Source: Marinirhabdus sp963799365
Lineage (GTDB): Bacteria > Bacteroidota > Bacteroidia > Flavobacteriales > Flavobacteriaceae
DNA length: 64,000 bases
Reading direction: 5' to 3'
Assembly: GCA_963799365.1 (NCBI GenBank)
Contig: CAWCWV010000007.1
Coordinates: forward strand, 124,001-188,000
Below the pieces are notes generated by a model. It was not told the DNA's origin and ran no database searches. It was given only the letters and a program-made list of their open reading frames with translations. Shown here one piece after another: positions 51,517 to 58,731 of the stretch; the stretch's first letter is position 1, and every line of letters starts with the position of its first letter. Both the position numbers and the translations under genes were made by a program.

Positions 51517-52803
51517 ATGAAAAAAACTATTATTTGGATAACTGTTATTGTTGTTGCGCTAGTAATTTTGCTAGTTGCAGGTAAAAAAATGGGCCTTTTC
51601 GGTGAAGGGGGTGATTTAACGGAAGTAGAAATCTCCAAAATTGAACCTATCGATATTACCGAAACCGTTGCAGCAACAGGAAAAATACAACCAGAAATAG
51701 AAGTTAAAATTTCATCCGAAGTCTCTGGAGAAATTATTGAACTTCCTATTAAAGAAGGACAGCAGGTAGCAAAAGGAGATTTACTGGTTAAAGTAAACCC
51801 AGATTTAATTCAGGCAGCCGTAAGCCAGTCTCAGGCTGGATTGCAAAATGTGCGTGCACAACTAAACCAAGCTGAAGCTTCTCTAAAAAACAGTAAAGCT
51901 AACTACGAACGAAACAAAGCACTTTTTGAAAAAGGTGTGATTTCAAAATCACAGTGGGATCAAACTATTGCAGAATACGAAGGCGCCCAGGCCAATGTAC
52001 AATCTGTCTATTATAATGTACAGAGCGCTGCAGCAAACGTAAAGCAGTCTCGTGATAATTTGTCCAGAACAACTATTTATGCGCCTATGAGTGGTACAAT
52101 TTCACTTCTTGCTGCAGAATTAGGAGAACGCGTAGTAGGAACTGCACAAATGGCGGGTACCGAAATTTTACGAGTAGCCAACTTAAGTAATATGGAGGTT
52201 GAGGTAGATGTAAACGAAAACGATATTGTAAAAGTTGCTGTGGGTGATAGTACGGTTGTTGAAGTAGATGCCTATCTTAAGAGAGAGTTTAAAGGTATTG
52301 TCACCGAAATTGCAAACTCGGCACAAAGTACTTTAACGGCAGACCAGGTAACCAACTTTAAGGTGAAGGTAAGAATCTTGCCAGAGTCCTATAAAGATTT
52401 GACCGAAGGAAAGCCAGAAAGCTATTCTCCATTCCGTCCTGGAATGACAGCAACTGTAGATATTATTACCAACAAACGTAAAAATATTGTAGGGGTTCCT
52501 ATTAGCGCCATTGTGATTAAAACCGACACTACTGGAAAGAAAAAAGCAAATAGAAAAGGCACAACTACAGGCTTGGAAGAGAAATTTGAGTGTGTATTTG
52601 TAAAAGTGGGAGATGAAGCCAAATTGAGAGTGGTAACAACAGGAATTCAAAATGATACAAATATTGAAATTTTAAGTGGTCTTGAGGAAGGGGATGAAGT
52701 TATTACAGGGCCTTATAATACGGTGACTAAAACCTTGGATCCAGGGGATAAAATAACCTTGATGCAAGAAAAAAAGGAAACTAAAAAAGAAGAAAAAGAG
52801 TAA
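51517..52803 (+). CDS. Periplasmic adaptor (membrane fusion protein), second copy
   Basis: The 428-aa product has the MacA/HlyD organisation: TM anchor (about 4-22), lipoyl motif (VAATGKIQPEIEVKISSEVSGEI), a coiled-coil hairpin with FEKGVISKSQWDQTIAEYEGAQANV, then beta-barrel domains with a Lys/Glu-rich tail. It is clearly paralogous to the first adaptor. It ends in an ATG overlap with tsaB, so the essential tRNA-modification gene is co-transcribed with the exporter. Confidence 0.9.
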   Translation: MKKTIIWITVIVVALVILLVAGKKMGLFGEGGDLTEVEISKIEPIDITETVAATGKIQPEIEVKISSEVSGEIIELPIKEGQQVAKGDLLVKVNPDLIQAAVSQSQAGLQNVRAQLNQAEASLKNSKANYERNKALFEKGVISKSQWDQTIAEYEGAQANVQSVYYNVQSAAANVKQSRDNLSRTTIYAPMSGTISLLAAELGERVVGTAQMAGTEILRVANLSNMEVEVDVNENDIVKVAVGDSTVVEVDAYLKREFKGIVTEIANSAQSTLTADQVTNFKVKVRILPESYKDLTEGKPESYSPFRPGMTATVDIITNKRKNIVGVPISAIVIKTDTTGKKKANRKGTTTGLEEKFECVFVKVGDEAKLRVVTTGIQNDTNIEILSGLEEGDEVITGPYNTVTKTLDPGDKITLMQEKKETKKEEKE

Positions 52804-53456
52804 TGGCAATACTACTTTGTATCGAAACAGCCACAACAAATTGTTCTATAACGCTTTCGGTAAACGGAAGCGTTATTGCTTCTAGAGAAGATTCGGATAA
52901 AAATTTTAGCCACGCAGAACAATTACACCTTTTTATAGAGGAAATTTTGGCAGAAGCCAAAATGGAAAAAGCTAGTTTGGACGCAATAGCCGTAAGCAAA
53001 GGCCCTGGAAGTTATACAGGGCTACGTATTGGAGTTTCTGCCGCAAAAGGGTTGTGTTTTGCACTAGACATCCCGTTAATTTCTATTCCTACACTAAAAG
53101 TGCTGGCTTACAAAGTTGAAGGTAGCACTACTGTGGTGCCAATGCTAGACGCTAGACGTATGGAAGTTTATGCCGCTGTGTATGCTGAAGGAAAAGAGAT
53201 TCGTGAGACACGCGCTGAAATTTTAAACGAAACATCTTTTAACGACTATCTTCAGGCAGGGAAAACAATTTTTATAGGGAGCGGTGTTGAAAAATTTAAG
53301 GCTAGTTGCCATCATCCAAATGCCGAGTTTAGGGACGATGTGTTGCCTTCTGCAAAGCAAATGGTGGTTCTGGCAGAGAGAAAATACAATGAAAAGGCTT
53401 TTGAAAATGTAGCTTATTTTGAACCTTATTACTTGAAAGACTTTAAATTGGGATAG
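52803..53456 (+). CDS. tsaB: tRNA N6-threonylcarbamoyladenosine biosynthesis protein TsaB
   Basis: This ASKHA-fold subunit acts with TsaD and TsaE to make t6A37 in tRNAs reading ANN codons. The 217 aa contain LLCIETATTNCSITLS, FSHAEQLHLFIEEIL, SKGPGSYTGLRIGVSAAKGLCFALDIPL and VPMLDARRMEVYAA, all typical. It overlaps the previous gene by one base (TAATG), so it is translationally coupled to the adaptor. It is convergent with the 53460 gene. Confidence 0.95.
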   Translation: MAILLCIETATTNCSITLSVNGSVIASREDSDKNFSHAEQLHLFIEEILAEAKMEKASLDAIAVSKGPGSYTGLRIGVSAAKGLCFALDIPLISIPTLKVLAYKVEGSTTVVPMLDARRMEVYAAVYAEGKEIRETRAEILNETSFNDYLQAGKTIFIGSGVEKFKASCHHPNAEFRDDVLPSAKQMVVLAERKYNEKAFENVAYFEPYYLKDFKLG

Positions 53457-53459
53457 CGA

Positions 53460-54188
53460 TTATAACTCAATGTTTTCTAAAGAATTGAAATAAATAACAG
53501 TTGCTATCAAGTCATCTTCATTGCTAATATTTAGTCTGTTTTTGGATATAAAGGTTTTAATAACCTCTTGGTTTTTTCCAAAAACTTTTAGTTTCTTACT
53601 TTTAGAGCTAGGCATTTCATAAAACTTTCCATTTCCAGAGACTAAATAGTATATTGGTTTGTCTTCAAACTTTGCCAAAATATCTCTAGTAATTGAAGTT
53701 TTTGCAGGTTTTGCAGCATAAAATTTCTTATTCAGTTTTTTAAATACACTAACGCTTTCTCCCTCATATAGAACTTGAAAATACCCACCGCCTTCAATTC
53801 CACCCTTATAGGGAGCGAAAATAAAAATAGTATTCACAATTTTAACAAAAACATCGGGAGATTTTGGGAGAGGCCTGGCTTTGCTAATGGGAGTTTCCAA
53901 AGATTCTTTCACTTCCACCTCATCTGCAATAGCGTTGTAACGTAGCGCGACGTTGCTGGCGAGCACTTTTTTATTTTCGTAGATGTTACCAGGCAAAAAA
54001 GAGGGATTGTTGTAAGGGGTGCCTGTATAGCTATCTGTGTCCGTATAATCTACAAACTTATCTTGTCTCTTTATAAATTCATCTAATTGATAGAGGCTAT
54101 TCACAAATCTACGGGTCTGGGTTTCCTGTGCCCTTAAGCCGCTACAACCTAAAGATAATAAAACAAGTAATATGATGTACTTTTTCAT
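53460..54188 (-). CDS. Secreted protein of unknown function, paralogue A
   Basis: The product is 242 aa from ATG 54188: a signal peptide (LLVLLSLGCSGLRAQ) then a domain shared with the genes at 56229 and 56959. Shared blocks are DSYTGTPYNNPSFLPGNIYE, VLASNVALRYNAIADEVEVKE, GGYFQVLYEGE, GKFYEMPSSKSKKLKVFG and NRLNISNEDDL. No catalytic motif is evident. The open frame extends to 54263, but the extra 25 residues lack signal character and the promoter region lies there. It is divergent from the AraC/TPR regulator. Confidence 0.8.
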   Translation of the reverse strand: MKKYIILLVLLSLGCSGLRAQETQTRRFVNSLYQLDEFIKRQDKFVDYTDTDSYTGTPYNNPSFLPGNIYENKKVLASNVALRYNAIADEVEVKESLETPISKARPLPKSPDVFVKIVNTIFIFAPYKGGIEGGGYFQVLYEGESVSVFKKLNKKFYAAKPAKTSITRDILAKFEDKPIYYLVSGNGKFYEMPSSKSKKLKVFGKNQEVIKTFISKNRLNISNEDDLIATVIYFNSLENIEL

Positions 54189-54190
54189 AA

Positions 54191-54202
54191 CTGAAATTTC
54201 AG
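54191..54202. promoter_or_regulatory. Perfect 12-bp palindrome CTGAAATTTCAG
   Basis: It lies 2 bp upstream of the start of paralogue A and could be a dyad operator or part of the ribosome-binding region. The rest of the intergenic region (54189-54481) holds the motif at 54293-54318. Confidence 0.35.
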
Positions 54203-54292
54203 AGTAACACATGAAGTTGTAGCTGGTTGGAGTAAAAATAAGCGACTCTTTTGGTTTCAACAAAATATAAATCTTCTAAATATATAATGCTT

Positions 54293-54318
54293 CACGACTT
54301 TTATAAATTACGACCTAT
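54293..54318. promoter_or_regulatory. Putative regulator site, two ACGAC direct repeats with shared 20-bp motif
   Basis: The 20 bases at 54299-54318 (TTTTATAAATTACGACCTAT) match 17 of 20 bases of 57760-57779. A second ACGAC lies 16 bases earlier (54294-54298). It sits about 111 bp upstream of paralogue A and also upstream of the divergent AraC/TPR gene. Confidence 0.5.
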
Positions 54319-54481
54319 AAAAAATAACATAATCATTTGATATACAATTATTTGAAATTATAATGTAACAGGAACGTTTAATTTTCTTTTACCCTGAGAT
54401 ATAAAAAAGTACCTTTATTCTTAAGTAATATAGGCAGCTAAAAGATGCTTATAGGTACAAAAGAATTAGTACACAACTTGC

Positions 54482-56179
54482 ATGTTTCATAGAGTTACTA
54501 TCGTTTTAATCTTTGTTTTCAGCATCTATTATGTTGGAGCTCAGACTATGGATGTTCAGAAACTTCAGCAAAATTCTTACGAAGATCTTATCGATTTGTT
54601 TGATGAAACCGTAAAAGACACCTTAAATGCAAAAGCAATTGCCAAAGCATATATACTGAAAGCCAAAGCAGATACCGATAGTACAAAAATGGCTCGTGGA
54701 TATCAGCGTATGGCTTTTGTTTCAGATATTGAAGAGGCGGTTATCTATTTGGATACTACTATCGTACTGTCTAAAAATAGCACGCATCCAAATTTTCCAG
54801 CGATTGGCTATTTATTTAAATCGTATTACCTATACACATTGGAAAAGTATGAAGAGAGCCTTCAAAATGCTGTAACTGCGTATCAATTTGCCAAACAAAA
54901 ACAGAATATCGATCAGCAAATCACTGCTTTACACCAAATTAATGGTGTAAACGAATTATGGGGCGATTATGAAAAAGCATTAGAAACCGAACTAGTAACC
55001 AAAGAGTTATTATTTCAGAATAAAAAATCTGAACTATTTGCTGAAAATTATCTTGCTTCTCTTGAAGGTATTGGAAATTGTTTTGTTCGTTTGAAATTAC
55101 CAGACTCTGCCTTGGTTTATTACAAAAAAGGGATATTAGAAGCACTTAAGAGTGAAGATACCATTACTTATAATGCATTTGTTTCTAAAAGTGGACATGC
55201 TCTGGTTGTAAAAGGAAATTATAGCGCAGCAAGAGATAGTCTACAGAAAGCCCATACATACAAAGACTATTTTATTAATAGTTACCAAACCCAGTATAAT
55301 TACTATATGGGTATCATCTCTATGGCTGAAAATAATACAGTATTGGGCATAGATCATTTTAAGAAAGTAGATTCTATATACACTGCAAAAAAAATTTTAT
55401 ATCCCGAGTTACCCGAAGTATATGATAAACTTGTGGAATATTACAAGGCAAATGGCGATCAAAAAACACAGCTTTTGTATATGCAAAAGCTCTTAGAGGT
55501 AGTGAAGCAAATTGATGCGAAGCGCATAAATGTAAAAAACAAAATAGCCGAAGAATACGAAATACCCCTCCTGTTAGAAGAAAAAAATAAGCTTATAAAC
55601 CAATTGGAAAAAACCAATGCAGCCTCCCGTAAAACAGTCTGGAGTATCGCTGGGGTTTTAGGTTTAAGCCTTCTGTTGTTGTTTTATTATATAAGAAGGC
55701 AACGCGTATTTAAAAAGCGTTTTAAGAGGTTGATGGAGCAGCAAGAAAAAGTGGAAACGAAATTGAAACCTCCAATTGCTAATGAAGTTGAAACCACTTC
55801 GCAGGTTTTAGATATTTCAGAAGAGATTGTAGCCGATATTATGATAGCTTTAGAAATTTTTGAACGTGAAAACCAATTCCTATCCACCAAAGTTAAGCTT
55901 ACTGGACTTGCAAAGGTCTGTAATACAAATTCTACCTATCTTTCTAAGGTGATTAACCTTAAAAAAGGGAAGAACTTCTCTACCTATATAAATGAGCTTA
56001 GGATACAGTATTCTTTTAATGAGCTTCAGACAAATTCAGTTTTTAGAAAGTATACCATTAAAGCTATTGCTGGAGAGTGCGGTTTTAAAAGTGCGGAGTC
56101 TTTCTCAAAAGCATTTTATAAGAAGAATGGTATTTACCCCTCTTATTATATTAAGCAACTGGAACAAAATAAGGCGTAA
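54482..56179 (+). CDS. TPR-containing AraC-type transcriptional regulator, membrane-anchored
   Basis: The 565-aa product has a signal peptide (about 1-20), a periplasmic TPR-like helical region (about 40-350; repeated YEESL and YEKAL patterns) and one TM helix (about 384-403, LSLLLLFYYI). A linker leads to a cytoplasmic AraC-type helix-turn-helix domain (about 440-560), with NSTYLSKVINLKKGKNFSTYINELR and IAGECGFKSAESFSKAFYKKNGIYPSYY. It could relay an envelope signal directly to DNA. The three paralogous genes around it are candidate targets. A box TACCTTTA lies at 54410-54417. Confidence 0.9.
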   Translation: MFHRVTIVLIFVFSIYYVGAQTMDVQKLQQNSYEDLIDLFDETVKDTLNAKAIAKAYILKAKADTDSTKMARGYQRMAFVSDIEEAVIYLDTTIVLSKNSTHPNFPAIGYLFKSYYLYTLEKYEESLQNAVTAYQFAKQKQNIDQQITALHQINGVNELWGDYEKALETELVTKELLFQNKKSELFAENYLASLEGIGNCFVRLKLPDSALVYYKKGILEALKSEDTITYNAFVSKSGHALVVKGNYSAARDSLQKAHTYKDYFINSYQTQYNYYMGIISMAENNTVLGIDHFKKVDSIYTAKKILYPELPEVYDKLVEYYKANGDQKTQLLYMQKLLEVVKQIDAKRINVKNKIAEEYEIPLLLEEKNKLINQLEKTNAASRKTVWSIAGVLGLSLLLLFYYIRRQRVFKKRFKRLMEQQEKVETKLKPPIANEVETTSQVLDISEEIVADIMIALEIFERENQFLSTKVKLTGLAKVCNTNSTYLSKVINLKKGKNFSTYINELRIQYSFNELQTNSVFRKYTIKAIAGECGFKSAESFSKAFYKKNGIYPSYYIKQLEQNKA

Positions 56180-56211
56180 AAAAAGCGGAACATATACTGT
56201 TGCGCTTTTTT
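56179..56211. terminator. Bidirectional terminator between the AraC/TPR gene and paralogue B
   Basis: AAAAAAGCG (56179-56187) pairs with CGCTTTTTT (56203-56211), with AACA/TGTT inside. T-runs are present on both strands, fitting the converging genes. Confidence 0.75.
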
Positions 56212-56228
56212 ATGTATTGCAGTCCTAA

Positions 56229-56951
56229 CTACATCTTTCCATCATAATGCTTTACAGCTCTTAAGAGGTCTTTTTCTTCATTTAAATCCAATCTGTTCTC
56301 TTTAACGAAAGATTTCATTCCATCTTTTTTACTGCCAAAAACGTTTAGTTTTTTATTTCTAGAGCTTGGCATTTCGTAGAACTTACCATCTTTTGTTGCT
56401 AGAAAATATGTAATATCATCGGTGAATTTGGCTGGTGTATCTGTAGTAATAGAACTACTAGCTTTTTTCTCTGGTTTAAAATCTTTTTTCATCTTTTTAT
56501 AAAGATCTACACCATTTCCTTCATAGAGTACTTGAAAATAGCCACCACCTTCAACACCACCTTTATAAGGCGCGAAGATGTAAATATCTTCCATGATCTT
56601 TACGAAAATTTCGGGTGACTTGGTAAGTACCTTTGCTTCCTCATCTGGGGAAGCAAGAGATTCTTTAATTTCCATCTCATCTGCCACTGCATTATAACGT
56701 AGGGCAACACTAGTCGCTAATAACTCGTTATTTTGGTATACATTACCCATTAAATAGCTTGGGTGGTTGTATGGAGTGCCAGTATAGCTTTCTGTTTCTA
56801 AAAAGTCAACATCTTTATTCTCTCTTTTTATAAATTCATCTACCTGGAACATGCCGGCAGTAAATGCTCTATTGTCATATCCAGTCTGTGAAATCATGCT
56901 TCCGCTGAAAAATAAAATAGCTAGTAAAGTAAAAATTGAATTCTGTTTCAT
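56229..56951 (-). CDS. Secreted protein of unknown function, paralogue B
   Basis: The 240-aa product has a signal peptide (ending near GSMISQ) and then the same domain as paralogue A: VDEFIKRENKDVDFLETESYT, GTPYNHPSYLMGNVYQ, SVALRYNAVADEMEIKESL, IFAPYKGGVEGGGYFQVLYEG, KFYEMPSSRNKKLNVFG and NRLDLNEEKDLLRAV. It is clearly closest to paralogue A. It lies 7 bp after paralogue C, so the two are in one operon running from 57645. Confidence 0.82.
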   Translation of the reverse strand: MKQNSIFTLLAILFFSGSMISQTGYDNRAFTAGMFQVDEFIKRENKDVDFLETESYTGTPYNHPSYLMGNVYQNNELLATSVALRYNAVADEMEIKESLASPDEEAKVLTKSPEIFVKIMEDIYIFAPYKGGVEGGGYFQVLYEGNGVDLYKKMKKDFKPEKKASSSITTDTPAKFTDDITYFLATKDGKFYEMPSSRNKKLNVFGSKKDGMKSFVKENRLDLNEEKDLLRAVKHYDGKM

Positions 56952-56958
56952 AATGTAT

Positions 56959-57645
56959 TTATTTAAGGGTATTATAATGTGCCACCAGTTTTTCCAAACT
57001 GTAATCTTTGTTGATGTTTAAATTATTTTCTTTTACGTATTTCTTTAGTTGTTTATTATGCGTGGGAAAAGACTTTAGTTTACTGTTCCTTGAACCTGAT
57101 AACTCGATAGGCTTTCCATTTACAGGAACTAAATATAACTCTTCATCTCCTTTATAGGTAGGTGGTACGTCTTGGGCTACACTGTTAATAGCTTTTTTCC
57201 CCTCAATAAACTCTTTGGTAAATTTTTGATATAAGTGATACTTCTCTCCTTCGTATAAAACCTTGAAATAACCACTCTTACTATCTTCAGCAGTAGGCTT
57301 TATATACACAAAAACGTCGTTCAGAATACGTACATAAATATCTGTATCTCTCTGTAAAACCTTCGCTTGTGCGTCTGCCATAGACATGTTAGATTTTACT
57401 TCCAACTCGTCTCTTAAAACGTTATACCTAAGTGCTACATTGCTGGCTACTACTTTTCCGTTTTTATATATATTTCCAGATTGAAAATTTTCCTCAGCAT
57501 AAGGAGTCCCTGCGCGGTCAATATCATTATTAATGCGAATGCTTTTATTGGTTAGGTAATCATTGGTTGTTGGAGTGTCTACTCCTTTTTGAGCGGCTGC
57601 ACTAAAAATGAATACTAAGCTAAGAAGGGTAAAAAGGTTTTTCAT
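56959..57645 (-). CDS. Secreted protein of unknown function, paralogue C
   Basis: The 228-aa product has a signal peptide (ending SAAAQ) and a more diverged copy of the domain: GTPYAEENFQSGNIYKNGKVV, SNVALRYNVLRDELEVKSNM, GYFKVLYEGEKYHLYQKF, LVPVNGKPIELSGSRNSKLKSF and NNLNINKDYSLEKLV. The FAPYKGG block of A and B is replaced by VYIKPTAEDSKSGYF. It has a strong promoter at 57694-57724. Confidence 0.8.
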   Translation of the reverse strand: MKNLFTLLSLVFIFSAAAQKGVDTPTTNDYLTNKSIRINNDIDRAGTPYAEENFQSGNIYKNGKVVASNVALRYNVLRDELEVKSNMSMADAQAKVLQRDTDIYVRILNDVFVYIKPTAEDSKSGYFKVLYEGEKYHLYQKFTKEFIEGKKAINSVAQDVPPTYKGDEELYLVPVNGKPIELSGSRNSKLKSFPTHNKQLKKYVKENNLNINKDYSLEKLVAHYNTLK

Positions 57646-57693
57646 GTTTAAAAATTATAAGTTTAAAATTTTTTTTACTCTGAAAAGATATTT

Positions 57694-57724
57694 CAAAAGT
57701 ATTTACTAAGTTCAAGTTCAACAA
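57694..57724 (-). promoter_or_regulatory. Promoter of the paralogue C-B operon: TTG-N20-TACTTTTG
   Basis: On the minus strand TTG (57724-57722) and TACTTTTG (57701-57694) are exact with 20-base spacing. Transcription should start near 57688, about 43 bases before the ATG. The -33 region overlaps the inverted repeat CAACA-A-TGTTG (57722-57732). Confidence 0.78.
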
Positions 57725-57743
57725 CAATGTTGCAATAAAAATG

Positions 57744-57781
57744 CCAAAAGCCAGTCTGTTTTTATAAATCACGACTTTTGG
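57744..57781. promoter_or_regulatory. Shared 20-bp motif upstream of the paralogue C promoter, inside a 7-bp inverted repeat
   Basis: 57760-57779 reads TTTTATAAATCACGACTTTT, 17/20 identical to 54299-54318. It lies about 72-91 bases upstream of the predicted transcription start. CCAAAAG (57744-57750) and CTTTTGG (57775-57781) form an inverted repeat around it. This fits an activator site. The hairpin could alternatively terminate the MscS transcript, which ends at 57880. The rest of 57646-57879 shows nothing else. Confidence 0.5.
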
Positions 57782-57879
57782 TAGGTCTTGAAGCTTCAAA
57801 TATCTTGACAGAAACGCAAATCTAAAGTCACAGGATAAAAATTATAGTTAAATGCAGGTTAAAAAATTACTATAAATAA

Positions 57880-58728
57880 TTATTTAACAGTCGGTTCAGC
57901 CTGACCAAAGATATGTACATCTCGCTGAGGGAATGGTATTACAATTCCTGCAGCTTCCAAACGGGCTTTTCCTTCTTCCAAAATATGAAAGCGAAGATTC
58001 CAGAAATCTGCAATATTCGACCAATATCTTACGGAAATATTTACAGAACTATCAGCAAGTGCAACCACAACTATTTGGGGCATTTTTCCCTCTAGTTGTA
58101 ATACGGTTTCTTGCTCGTTTACCAACTTCATTAGAATCTCCTTAGCTAGTTTCACATCACAATTATAACTTATTCCAAAAGTAAGATTTTCTCTTCTCAG
58201 TTCTTCTTCAGTATAGTTTACAATATTCTCATTACTAAGTTTACCATTAGGAAGAATAGCTAGCTGATTTCCAAAGGTGTTTAATTTGGTATTAAATATT
58301 GAAATTTCTTTCACGGTACCTTCAATTCCTTGCGCTGCTATAAAATCCCCAACTTTAAAAGGTTTCAGAAATAAAATAAGCACACCCCCAGCAAAATTTG
58401 CCAAAGAACCTTGTAAAGCAAGTCCAATTGCCAAACCTGCAGCACCAATTATAGCAATCAGTGAGGCAGACTCTACGCCTAATTGTGTAATTACCACTAC
58501 AAAAAGAACAATTTTAAGCCCCCAGTTAATTAAACTTTGTATAAATTTTTCGAGCGTTACATCGTAGTCTTTTTTCATAAAAAACTTTGCAACCAAACGG
58601 TTTATGAATTTAATTATCCAAAGCCCAAAAATAAGTAGGATCACCGCCAGGGCAATATCTGGGAGATAGTCAATGAGTTTTTGACCGTATTTATCTAAAA
58701 TAGTTTCTAAATTTTTAAATGAGTCCAT
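57880..58728 (-). CDS. Small-conductance mechanosensitive channel (MscS family)
   Basis: The 282-aa inner-membrane channel opens on membrane tension to protect against hypo-osmotic shock. There are three TM helices (about 20-42, 60-80, 90-120), with the pore helix AIIGAAGLAIGLALQGSLANFAGG and the beta domain VGDFIAAQGIEGTVKEISIFNT, LPNGKLSNENIVNYT. It has standard MscS size. It lies 3 bp after the DUF255 gene and is probably co-transcribed. Confidence 0.94.
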   Translation of the reverse strand: MDSFKNLETILDKYGQKLIDYLPDIALAVILLIFGLWIIKFINRLVAKFFMKKDYDVTLEKFIQSLINWGLKIVLFVVVITQLGVESASLIAIIGAAGLAIGLALQGSLANFAGGVLILFLKPFKVGDFIAAQGIEGTVKEISIFNTKLNTFGNQLAILPNGKLSNENIVNYTEEELRRENLTFGISYNCDVKLAKEILMKLVNEQETVLQLEGKMPQIVVVALADSSVNISVRYWSNIADFWNLRFHILEEGKARLEAAGIVIPFPQRDVHIFGQAEPTVK

Positions 58729-58731
58729 TTT

